Shown: positions 1 through 4,734 of the stretch, in pieces | Numbering within the stretch: position 1 is the first letter of the stretch | Layout: each line of letters opens with the position of its first letter | NCBI GenBank assembly: GCA_958447445.1 | Contig: CAUDAE010000034.1 | Coordinates: forward strand, 1 to 14,795 | Direction: 5' to 3' | Length of the DNA stretch: 14,795 nucleotides | From: an uncultured Collinsella sp. | GTDB taxonomy: Bacteria; Actinomycetota; Coriobacteriia; Coriobacteriales; Coriobacteriaceae | The notes under the pieces: model-generated | What the model saw: only the letters and a program-made list of their open reading frames with translations | What the model was told of the DNA's origin: nothing | Database searches by the model: none | Position numbers and translations under genes: made by a program

Positions 1-126
1 GATTCGGTCGCACGGAGAGCATTTCCCAGTTGACAAAACTATAGGAACACCCCCCGCAGCGGGTACCGCGCCCGCTATCTCCGGTAGGCCCTCGGCGATC
101 ATGCCCCCGATAAATCGAGTCGCCAT
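1..126 (-). CDS. Partial hypothetical protein of the mobile element, running off the left edge
   Basis: An open frame of 42 codons starts at ATG 126-124 and continues past the window edge. The start follows a very strong ribosome binding site (GAGGAGGAG, five bases or fewer before the ATG), the main reason to accept it. The visible N-terminus begins MATRFIGGMIAEGLPE, is rich in Gly, Ala and Ile, and carries a CSPC pair near residues 37-40 that could bind metal or form a disulfide. No family is recognised. It follows the terminator at 283-302, so it may belong to a separate transcript of the same element. A second minus frame is also open here, but it has no ribosome binding site and is Arg/Gly-rich, as expected of a GC-rich shadow. 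Confidence 0.5.
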   Translation of the reverse strand, partial: MATRFIGGMIAEGLPEIAGAVPAAGGVPIVLSTGKCSPCDRI

Positions 127-278
127 GTCTCCTCCTCATCCCTCCGTTCCGTCCCGGCGCTCCCCATGTTGCACCGACGCCGCGCCCTCGGCGGCCTCGC
201 TCCGCATGTCCCGGCGAAACGCCGAAACCCTGCACGCGCCACGCCCCCGGCCCCGCCTCGTGGGTTCGCCCCGGCATG

Positions 279-302
279 AAAAAGCCCCGCCGGGGCGGGG
301 CT
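279..302 (-). terminator. Rho-independent terminator closing the small-gene operon
   Basis: Read on the minus strand, AGCCCCGC pairs with GCGGGGCT around a four-base loop and is followed by a short T run (279-282). It lies about 40 bases after the stop of the last small gene (343-345), as expected for the end of that operon. The T run is short, so efficiency is uncertain. Confidence 0.7.
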
Positions 303-342
303 GAACTAGGCAAGCGGTTAGACCGATTAGCCGATTGATGGG

Positions 343-534
343 CTAAAGGAAGATGCTAGAGTCATGCTCCATAAGCTTAGGCTCACCGGACGAGATGGAC
401 TCTTCCAGAAGGTCGGCATATTCGCAAACGTGCCCGTAGAACATAGGCGCATAGCCGAACATCTCAATAAAGACGGGTTCGGCCTTCTCGATACGAGCTT
501 TTGCAAGCTTCTCCTGCTTAACCCGGCTTTCCAT
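343..534 (-). CDS. Small acidic hypothetical protein (63 aa), last gene of the element operon
   Basis: The 63-residue product begins MESRVKQEKLAKARIEKAEP and continues with a Phe/Tyr/Met-rich stretch and an acidic C-terminus. The first 20 residues are charged and probably helical. ATG at 534 is preferred because GAGGAG lies about seven bases upstream, and because the A of the ATG is shared with the TGA of the preceding frame (TGATG), typical of translational coupling. A TTG codon directly upstream is the only alternative. No family is recognised and no membrane segment is seen. It is followed by the terminator at 279-302. Its place at the end of an operon of small DNA-binding proteins suggests an accessory element function that cannot be named. 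Confidence 0.6.
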   Translation of the reverse strand: MESRVKQEKLAKARIEKAEPVFIEMFGYAPMFYGHVCEYADLLEESISSGEPKLMEHDSSIFL

Positions 535-728
535 CAAATCAGCTCCTCAAGCATCTCTTCGAATATTTTACTCGATTCCGGTAGGTATTTTCGCAGGACA
601 TCAAGCGGTTCCTGATTAGCGGTACTTGCGCTTTCCCGCTGCCTCCGCCTCCGCCTCCTCGATCTCTTTGAGGGCGTGCGCAGCGCTCCACCGGGAACGA
701 CTGAGGGCATCGGGCACCCATTCGGCAT
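534..728 (-). CDS. Doubtful small protein with an acidic helical C-terminus; reading frame unresolved
   Basis: The frame ending at 534 encodes a credible amphipathic tail, EPLDVLRKYLPESSKIFEEM and onward, and is coupled by TGATG to the next gene. The N-terminal part in the same frame is Arg/Ser-rich and looks like a shadow. ATG 728 has AGGG about eight bases upstream and lies just after the stop of the 253-residue gene. In this same stretch the frame of the 253-residue gene, read past its TAG, encodes a much more protein-like segment (ALKEIEEAEAEAAGKRKYR, then stop). The plausible protein halves therefore sit in two frames, meaning a frameshifted gene, two tiny overlapping genes, or a sequencing error. 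Treat the N-terminus as unknown. Confidence 0.35.
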   Translation of the reverse strand: MPNGCPMPSVVPGGALRTPSKRSRRRRRRQRESASTANQEPLDVLRKYLPESSKIFEEMLEELI

Positions 729-738
729 GGATAGCGCC

Positions 739-1500
739 CTAGCCCTCCCCATGCTCCCCGCTTGCCCTGAGCACGTATGAGCTTCGACCGTTCTCCCTCA
801 CGGCCTCCAGACCCGATGGCGGTTGGCCGACGGTTTGCATGCCGTGCTTGCCGCAGCTCGAAACGATTAGGCCTCTGCCGTCTATCCATGCCTTTACCGC
901 CTCATGGCATACGGGGCACGGGGCATGGAAGAACGTCTCGCCCGTCTCGAAAACGCCGGGGCCTCGCTCATAGTCGGTAGCCTCCTCGCTACTAGCCATT
1001 GGGCTTATAGGCCCATGGCTAGTAGCGGATAGGTCATAGCTAGTAGGTAGTAGTTTATAGCTATGCTGTGTGCACACCCCGTCCGGCACGGGGTCTGACA
1101 CGGGGTGTGACACCCCCTCTCCAGCTGGGGGAACGTTGCCGTTCCCGTCCTCCAGCCACCCGGTGAGGTCTATGTCCCGCAGCATGTTGGCCTTTCGCCA
1201 CGAGTCCTCGCGGGCGTCGCTGAGGCGGTCGGCGTTTGCGTCGAAATAGGCACGGGGCACGCCGTCCAGATGGTCGGGGCACACGCCCGTAAACCAATAG
1301 TCGATGAGCGCAGCAAGGTAGGCGCACCGCTCGCCCTCGTCCTCTATCCTGAGTGACGCTAGATAGTCCCGCAGTTGAATCTTGTCGTATGCGCACGGGG
1401 GCTTGCCGCTCGCAATACCCCGGTCCTTCCTCATGCGCCTTAGAGCTGCCGCCCGCCGCTCGACCTCTCGGCGGTACTCTGTTCGTTTCTCGCTATCCAT
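739..1500 (-). CDS. Hypothetical element protein (253 aa) with C-terminal zinc-knuckle-like motif
   Basis: No family is recognised with confidence. The N-terminal third (residues 1-45) is strongly basic and charged. Residues 45-115 are probably helical, with a YLAALIDYWFTGVCPDHLDG segment that recalls phage and plasmid DUF6291-like proteins, though this is only an impression. Residues 120-185 form a low-complexity Pro/Ser/Tyr-rich linker, whose DNA contains a 16-bp hairpin. Residues 195-219 carry CPVCH followed by C216 and H219 (CxxC...CxxH), which could form a zinc-binding knuckle. ATG 1500 has GGGGG about six bases upstream and overlaps the preceding gene by 8 nt, so translation is probably coupled. 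The protein follows two excisionase-like genes, so a replication or transfer accessory role is conceivable but unproven. Confidence 0.7.
   Translation of the reverse strand: MDSEKRTEYRREVERRAAALRRMRKDRGIASGKPPCAYDKIQLRDYLASLRIEDEGERCAYLAALIDYWFTGVCPDHLDGVPRAYFDANADRLSDAREDSWRKANMLRDIDLTGWLEDGNGNVPPAGEGVSHPVSDPVPDGVCTQHSYKLLPTSYDLSATSHGPISPMASSEEATDYERGPGVFETGETFFHAPCPVCHEAVKAWIDGRGLIVSSCGKHGMQTVGQPPSGLEAVRENGRSSYVLRASGEHGEG
988..1026. repeat. Long inverted repeat inside the 253-residue gene
   Basis: GCTACTAGCCAT and GGGC (988-999, 1001-1004) pair with GCCC and ATGGCTAGTAGC (1011-1026) around TTATAG, giving 16 bp with one bulged T at 1000. It falls in codons 159-171, the low-complexity linker, and is followed by more TAGC/GCTA-rich sequence to about 1066. 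Hairpin strength is unusual for coding DNA. Confidence 0.7.
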
Positions 1501-1696
1501 CGGCTACCCCCACGAGTGCGAGTGCCGACTTTCGGGTTACGTAGACGCGCCGCCCTATGCGCACCTCGTCGAGCGTCCCATGCCTGATGAGGCGGCGAAC
1601 GTCCCTCTCGCTGAGGTCGAGCACCGCGCCCGCCTGAGCCGACGTTATGAGCCTCCCCATGTTCACGGGTACGGGCCTAATGTCCTCGTTCCACAC
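1493..1696 (-). CDS. Excisionase-like HTH_17 DNA-binding protein (67 aa)
   Basis: The core MGRLITSAQAGAVLDLSERD, then VRRLIRHGTLDEVRIGRRVY, has the MerR-like winged-helix pattern of the HTH_17/excisionase family: helix-turn-helix, then a strand pair ending in a basic R-I-G-R-R wing. Members act as recombination directionality factors or small transcription regulators. GTG 1696 is preferred because AGGGGG lies about eight bases upstream. ATG 1660, at codon 13, begins exactly at the domain and is an alternative. The gene overlaps the preceding one by 20 nt and the next one by 8 nt, so it belongs to a compact operon. With an integrase in the same element it is one of two candidates for Xis. Confidence 0.8.
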   Translation of the reverse strand: MWNEDIRPVPVNMGRLITSAQAGAVLDLSERDVRRLIRHGTLDEVRIGRRVYVTRKSALALVGVADG

Positions 1697-1910
1697 TGCC
1701 GCCGCCCCCTCTCTTTCGCCTCGCTATCTCGCGCCCGATGGCCTCGATACGGCCCCGCGCCCAAGCGCGGTAGGGCTGCCTGTACCCCTTGGCGGCTAGA
1801 CGGGCCGTGAGGCGGTCTATCTCCTCGCCCATCTGCCGCCCGGTCATTCCCGGTACGTCGGCGTTCGCCGCGTGCCTAGCGGCCCCGAGCGCCGCCCTGA
1901 TCGGCCTCAT
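1677..1910 (-). CDS. Small basic hypothetical protein (77 aa)
   Basis: The 77-residue product is rich in Arg and Ala. Residues about 20-70 (MTGRQMGEEIDRLTARLAAK and onward, ending in REIARRKRGGGG) should form long charged helices, and a short Gly/Arg-rich C-terminus follows. This suits nucleic-acid binding or helical self-association, but no family is recognised. It starts at ATG 1910, 10 bases after the upstream stop, with a weak AGGGCG upstream, and overlaps the next gene by 20 nt. The operon position makes it credible, although GC-rich DNA can produce similar Arg/Ala frames. Confidence 0.6.
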   Translation of the reverse strand: MRPIRAALGAARHAANADVPGMTGRQMGEEIDRLTARLAAKGYRQPYRAWARGRIEAIGREIARRKRGGGGSVERGH

Positions 1911-1920
1911 GCGCCGCGCC

Positions 1921-2145
1921 CTAGATGAGGCCCGCGTATGCGAGCAGGGAATCGCGGTTGACGTTCCAGCGGGTGCCCGTGTTCGAGGCTTTGAGCTGTC
2001 CGCTTTGGCAGGCGCGGGCGATAGTCACGCGCGAGCGACGGGCGATAGCTGCCGCCTCCGGTGCCGTGAGCGGGTTGGGAATATCGGAATAGCGGCCCTC
2101 GTTCGCGGCTTTCCTGAGTTCGTCAAGATGTTCCTGAGTGCACAT
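1921..2145 (-). CDS. HTH_17/excisionase-like DNA-binding protein (74 aa), first gene of the operon
   Basis: Residues about 25-72 (NPLTAPEAAAIARRSRVTIA, then RACQSGQLKASNTGTRWNVN) match the HTH_17 pattern: helix-turn-helix followed by a short wing, with a final helix-start motif RDSLLAYAGL as in excisionase-family proteins. ATG 2145 has a near-ideal GGAGGG eight bases upstream. It is the first gene after the candidate promoter at 2189-2215 and leads an operon of four to six genes reading leftward. It may control its own promoter or serve as the integrase directionality factor. It is distinct in sequence from the second HTH_17 protein at 1493-1696. Confidence 0.82.
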   Translation of the reverse strand: MCTQEHLDELRKAANEGRYSDIPNPLTAPEAAAIARRSRVTIARACQSGQLKASNTGTRWNVNRDSLLAYAGLI

Positions 2146-2188
2146 GGGTATGTCCCTCCAATGGTTCGGTTGCTATCTTCTTGAGCGC

Positions 2189-2215
2189 TCTATAACGGTT
2201 ATAGCCATGCTGCAA
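2189..2215 (-). promoter_or_regulatory. Candidate promoter with palindromic operator for the small-gene operon
   Basis: On the minus strand TTGCAG (2215-2210) and TATAGA (2194-2189) are separated by 15 bp, a short but possible spacing. The interval contains the palindrome CTATAACnGTTATAG (2190-2204), which overlaps the -10 and would suit binding by a dimeric repressor such as the neighbouring HTH protein. The first gene starts 44 bases downstream. The promoter call is tentative; the palindrome is certain. Confidence 0.5.
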
Positions 2216-2224
2216 CGAAACATA

Positions 2225-2267
2225 AAACAGGCGCTCTACCTGCGATTATTCAGTAGAGCGCCTGTTT
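2225..2267. terminator. Strong hairpin between integrase operon and small-gene operon
   Basis: AAACAGGCGCTCTAC (2225-2239) pairs perfectly with GTAGAGCGCCTGTTT (2253-2267) around a 13-base loop. The stem ends in an A run on one side and a T run on the other, so it can act in both directions. It lies 98 bases after the stop of the HTH regulator and upstream of the next operon, so its likely job is to end the integrase-regulator transcript. Confidence 0.75.
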
Positions 2268-2364
2268 CTTGACGTGTCGTTAAATATTCGGTTCATTTGT
2301 GCCGGTGGTATGTCTCTGCAATTTAGCGATGCCTGAAAAAACGCCGCACGAACTGAAAAGATTT

Positions 2365-2916
2365 TCAGCCTTTAGCGGTCTCGACGGCCTCGACGGCCCT
2401 CGCTAGGCTATTTGCGGCCTCCGTTTCCTCGTTGCACAGCAACAGCCCGCGCATAACCTCCAGCAGTATATCGACCTGCGATTCTGTCAATAGCTCCAAC
2501 GTCTCTGAGGCGAACCCGCGTTTTGCCCTCGCCGTGTCTATCGGTATGACCGAGACCATCCCCCCTGCAACGTAAGCCGTAATATCCGCGTCCGGATCGA
2601 TGGCCCCCCGCCGCCTAATAATCTCTGAGACTGCCTCGAGTACACGCATGGCCTTGTCTGGGTCGAGGCTGTCGCGCCTCGTCCAATTCGTCACTGTCGC
2701 TTGGGATACCTGCAACTCGGCGGCTAGCTCTTTCCGGGGAATGTCGAATCGTTCGAGCAGTTCCACAACGCCGCGCCCGCCGTCAATGAAAGTCGAGAAC
2801 AGGGGGATACCGTAGCGCCCCGCCGCCTTAGTGAGTATTTCGAGAGCTTCGATATTCAGCGAAAATGCTTTCGTTTTACCGTGTTTGTCCTGATATTCGA
2901 TATAATCCGCGCCCAT
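2365..2916 (-). CDS. Helix-turn-helix regulator of the mobile element (183 aa)
   Basis: Residues about 60-82 (RKELAAELQVSQATVTNWTR) are a classic helix-turn-helix of the Cro/XRE type: a first helix with E-L-A-A, the turn at Q-V-S, and a recognition helix S-Q-A-T-V-T-N-W. N- and C-terminal regions are not recognised; the C-terminus (about 120-183) is helical and may mediate oligomerisation. The ATG at 2916 shares its A with the TGA of the integrase gene (TGATG), and GAGG lies about five bases upstream, so translation is coupled to the integrase. A GTG one codon upstream is an alternative. It likely represses element functions, perhaps through the palindrome at 2190-2204 or the repeats at 4128-4183, but neither target is shown. 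Confidence 0.8.
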   Translation of the reverse strand: MGADYIEYQDKHGKTKAFSLNIEALEILTKAAGRYGIPLFSTFIDGGRGVVELLERFDIPRKELAAELQVSQATVTNWTRRDSLDPDKAMRVLEAVSEIIRRRGAIDPDADITAYVAGGMVSVIPIDTARAKRGFASETLELLTESQVDILLEVMRGLLLCNEETEAANSLARAVEAVETAKG

Positions 2917-4118
2917 CACGCCTCACCGCCCGACAAAACGGCTTGCATGGTCTGGGCTGCGCGTTGCTTGCCCTCGGCTGTCGCGTCGGCGTAAATGTTG
3001 AGCGTCATGGCGGCGTTCGAGTGCCCCATAGATGCTGAGATGGCCTTAATGTCCACGTGAGCGGCTACAGCCATGGTCGCGAACGTATGGCGCAGGTCGT
3101 GGAACGTCGGGCGGGTTCCCCTCGTCCCTTTCAGCTCCAGCGCCTCGGCAAGGTTGCGCCACCTCTGCCAAATCGTATTGGGGCGCATGAAACCGCCGCG
3201 AATGTCCCCGAGCACGTAGAGCGCCCCGGTGAACGGCACGCCCGCAGCACGGCAGGCGGCCTCCATCTCCTCGCGCCGGGCCACTAGATCGGCGGTAAGC
3301 TCTGAGCCGAAATACACCGCGCGGGCGCTGCCGTCGTTCTTGGGGTCTTTGGCGTAGAACCTCGTCCCGTCGCGGCCTATGCTGTCCTCCACCCTGAGCA
3401 CGCCGCTATCGGTATCGACGTTCGCCCACCGAAGGCCGCATATCTCGCCCTCCCTCATGCCCGTGTATAGGGCGATTTTCACCCCGAGCATAGCCGGGGT
3501 CATGCCCGCCACCCTGAGCACCTCGCGCACGGTTCGCACGCCCTCGGCGGTAAGCGAGTTGGGGCGCGGGCGTCCGGCCTTGGGCGGCTTTACGCCTCGG
3601 GTCGGGTCTTTGCCCAACAAATCGGTATCGACGGCCTGATTGCACGCAGACCGTAGCAGCGTGAGCGCCTTTTTCATCGTGCCGGGGGCGTATGTCTCAC
3701 CCATCTTGGCAACCCACGCCCTCACCATGTCCGGATTGAGGTCGGAAAGCGCCACCTCCCCGAGCAGCGGGGAAATGATGTTGTCGAGCAGGCGCCCGTA
3801 CTCGTTGAACGTTGACGGGTCGATACTCGGGCGCTTGCCGTCGATATAGCGGCGAACGTAGGCGGCCACGGTAAGCACCGTCTCCGGGTCGAACCCCAGA
3901 ACCGCCAACGCCGCGCCCTCGCGCTGCCTCTGGTTCCACTTGGCCTCCATGGCCGCGCGCCACTCCTCAAGCTCTTTCTGGGCCGCGCGTTTCCCGGTGG
4001 CCTTGAGGGCCTTGGTCGTTTTCCTCCTCGCGCCGTCCTCGTCGATGTATTTCAGCGCCGCGCGGTATTTCCCGCCCCTGCTTTCGAGGTTCGCGGCTAT
4101 GTAGTGCGTGTACTCCAT
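2916..4118 (-). CDS. int: Tyrosine-family site-specific integrase (400 aa)
   Basis: It catalyses integration and excision of the element at the tRNA-Gly site. The N-terminal 60 residues (MEYTHYIAANLESRGGKYRA and onward) resemble an AP2-like arm-binding domain. A SAM-like core-binding domain spans about 80-175, and the catalytic domain about 190-395. Visible catalytic residues are R222 (in TGMREGEICGLRW), K257 (YAKDPKNDG), H340 and R343 (HDLRH), H366 (SMGHSN) and the nucleophile Y376 (NIYADA), so the enzyme looks intact. The start at 4118 is chosen because GGAG lies six bases upstream and the arm-binding domain begins there; the frame continues upstream without a credible start. It reads away from attR, with candidate arm sites between, and is coupled to the HTH regulator. 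Confidence 0.95.
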   Translation of the reverse strand: MEYTHYIAANLESRGGKYRAALKYIDEDGARRKTTKALKATGKRAAQKELEEWRAAMEAKWNQRQREGAALAVLGFDPETVLTVAAYVRRYIDGKRPSIDPSTFNEYGRLLDNIISPLLGEVALSDLNPDMVRAWVAKMGETYAPGTMKKALTLLRSACNQAVDTDLLGKDPTRGVKPPKAGRPRPNSLTAEGVRTVREVLRVAGMTPAMLGVKIALYTGMREGEICGLRWANVDTDSGVLRVEDSIGRDGTRFYAKDPKNDGSARAVYFGSELTADLVARREEMEAACRAAGVPFTGALYVLGDIRGGFMRPNTIWQRWRNLAEALELKGTRGTRPTFHDLRHTFATMAVAAHVDIKAISASMGHSNAAMTLNIYADATAEGKQRAAQTMQAVLSGGEA

Positions 4119-4127
4119 GCGTGCTCC

Positions 4128-4183
4128 GTAGACCAAAACGTAGACCAAATGTAGACCAAATGGCGTGTACTGCTTTGGTCTAC
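4128..4183. repeat. Four GTAGACCAAA repeats: candidate integrase arm sites or int operator
   Basis: GTAGACCAAA occurs at 4128-4137, 4140-4149 and 4151-4160, spaced 11-12 bp apart (about one helical turn), and once inverted as TTTGGTCTAC at 4174-4183. They lie just upstream of the integrase start and about 80-140 bp from attR. That placement is typical of arm-type sites bound by the N-terminal domain of tyrosine integrases, and also of autoregulatory operators. Confidence 0.8.
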
Positions 4184-4265
4184 GTTGCACATTATGGCAC
4201 ATAACGCGCGTTTTACCTGCAACGATAGCAACGCTTTTTATCTCTTTGAACACTTGCGTGTAAGA

Positions 4266-4310
4266 TTCCCAAGCTGACACTCGCGGGTTCGAGTCCCGTT
4301 GCCCGCTCCA
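4266..4310 (+). other. attR: 3' fragment of tRNA-Gly(CCC) at the right end of the element
   Basis: The 45 nt begin in the anticodon loop (TTCCCAA, anticodon CCC at 4268-4270), then give GCTGA of the anticodon stem, a five-base variable loop, T-arm GCGGG-TTCGAGT-CCCGT, the acceptor strand TGCCCGC, discriminator T and encoded CCA. These features identify glycine. The 5' half is absent: bases before 4266 (GTAAGA) do not pair with the anticodon stem, so homology stops at the loop. This is what integration into the 3' part of a tRNA gene leaves at the integrase-proximal end. The complete tRNA-Gly should lie beyond the left edge. Confidence 0.88.
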
Positions 4311-4320
4311 TTCGAATTTC

Positions 4321-4353
4321 AGGCACGGTAACGTTTCGTTACCGTGCCTTTTT
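4321..4353 (+). terminator. Rho-independent terminator of tRNA-Gly
   Basis: AGGCACGGTAACG pairs perfectly with CGTTACCGTGCCT around TTT (13 bp) and is followed by five T residues. It lies 10 bases after the tRNA end and presumably ended the tRNA-Gly transcript before the element inserted. Confidence 0.92.
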
Positions 4354-4360
4354 CAATAAA

Positions 4361-4501
4361 GTGCCGGGACTCGAACCCGACAGGGTGCGAGCGTTAAATA
4401 AACGCGAAGCGTTTATAGCGAGCAGGCAAGGTCGCCGATAGGCGACCGCAGCCGGTGCGTATTTGCGAAGCAAATACGCAGACGTCCCGTTGCCCGCTCC
4501 A
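4361..4501 (+). repeat. tRNA-Gly tail cassette: inverted T-arm motif, three hairpins, tRNA 3'-end copy
   Basis: In order: GTGCCGGGACTCGAACCCGA (4361-4380), the reverse complement of a T-arm; hairpin ATAAACGC-GAA-GCGTTTAT (4398-4416); hairpin GGTCGCC-GATA-GGCGACC (4430-4447); hairpin TGCGTATTTGC-GAA-GCAAATACGCA (4456-4480); then GTCCCGTTGCCCGCTCCA (4484-4501), identical to the last 18 nt of tRNA-Gly at 4293-4310. No coding sequence is supported. The same order of parts follows tRNA-Lys at 13206-13372. Confidence 0.85.
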
Positions 4502-4580
4502 TGGAGCAAGGAAGATTTCGGGAATGGTAGATTCAGCCCGCTTTGCTCCCACACTTCCCCGGATCTCGGTATGCCACTGA

Positions 4581-4632
4581 AGCCGGTGCGTATTTGCGAA
4601 GCAAATACGCAGACGTCCCGTTGCTCGCTCCA
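4581..4632 (+). repeat. Second copy of the 52-nt hairpin plus tRNA-Gly tail unit
   Basis: These 52 bases match 4450-4501 at 51 positions; the only difference is a T for C in the tRNA-derived tail. The unit holds the 11-bp GAA-loop hairpin and the tRNA-Gly 3' end. The 79 bases between the copies (4502-4580) contain no recognised gene. The copies are offset by 131 bp. Confidence 0.9.
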
Positions 4633-4684
4633 ATTCCAAAATGTTAGGTTAATGCCTGCTGCCCATACTTGCACCTGCGCACGG

Positions 4685-4729
4685 TACAATGGATGGGTTA
4701 CGACCAACGTGCCAATAACCAAAAAGGAG
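4685..4729 (+). promoter_or_regulatory. Candidate -10 and ribosome binding site of purB
   Basis: TACAAT at 4685-4690 is a good -10 match, but no -35 is seen at normal spacing (TTGCAC at 4669-4674 is only 10 bp away). AAGGAG at 4724-4729 sets the purB start at 4735, five bases downstream. Confidence 0.4.
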
Positions 4730-4734
4730 CCGCT

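Noticed and set aside
21..36. TTTCCCAGTTGACA resembling the start of the tRNA-Gly attR core
   Set aside because: Only a short, gapped match without the T-arm or acceptor sequence, and it lies inside an open reading frame, so it does not support attL within the window.
101..304. Plus-strand frame of 67 codons at the left edge
   Set aside because: Pro/Arg/Ser-rich, runs through the minus-strand terminator, lies opposite the better-supported gene at 1-126 and has no ribosome binding site.
4128..4183. Short spaced repeats as a CRISPR array
   Set aside because: Repeat is 10 nt, spacing is 1-2 nt, one copy is inverted, and no cas genes are present.
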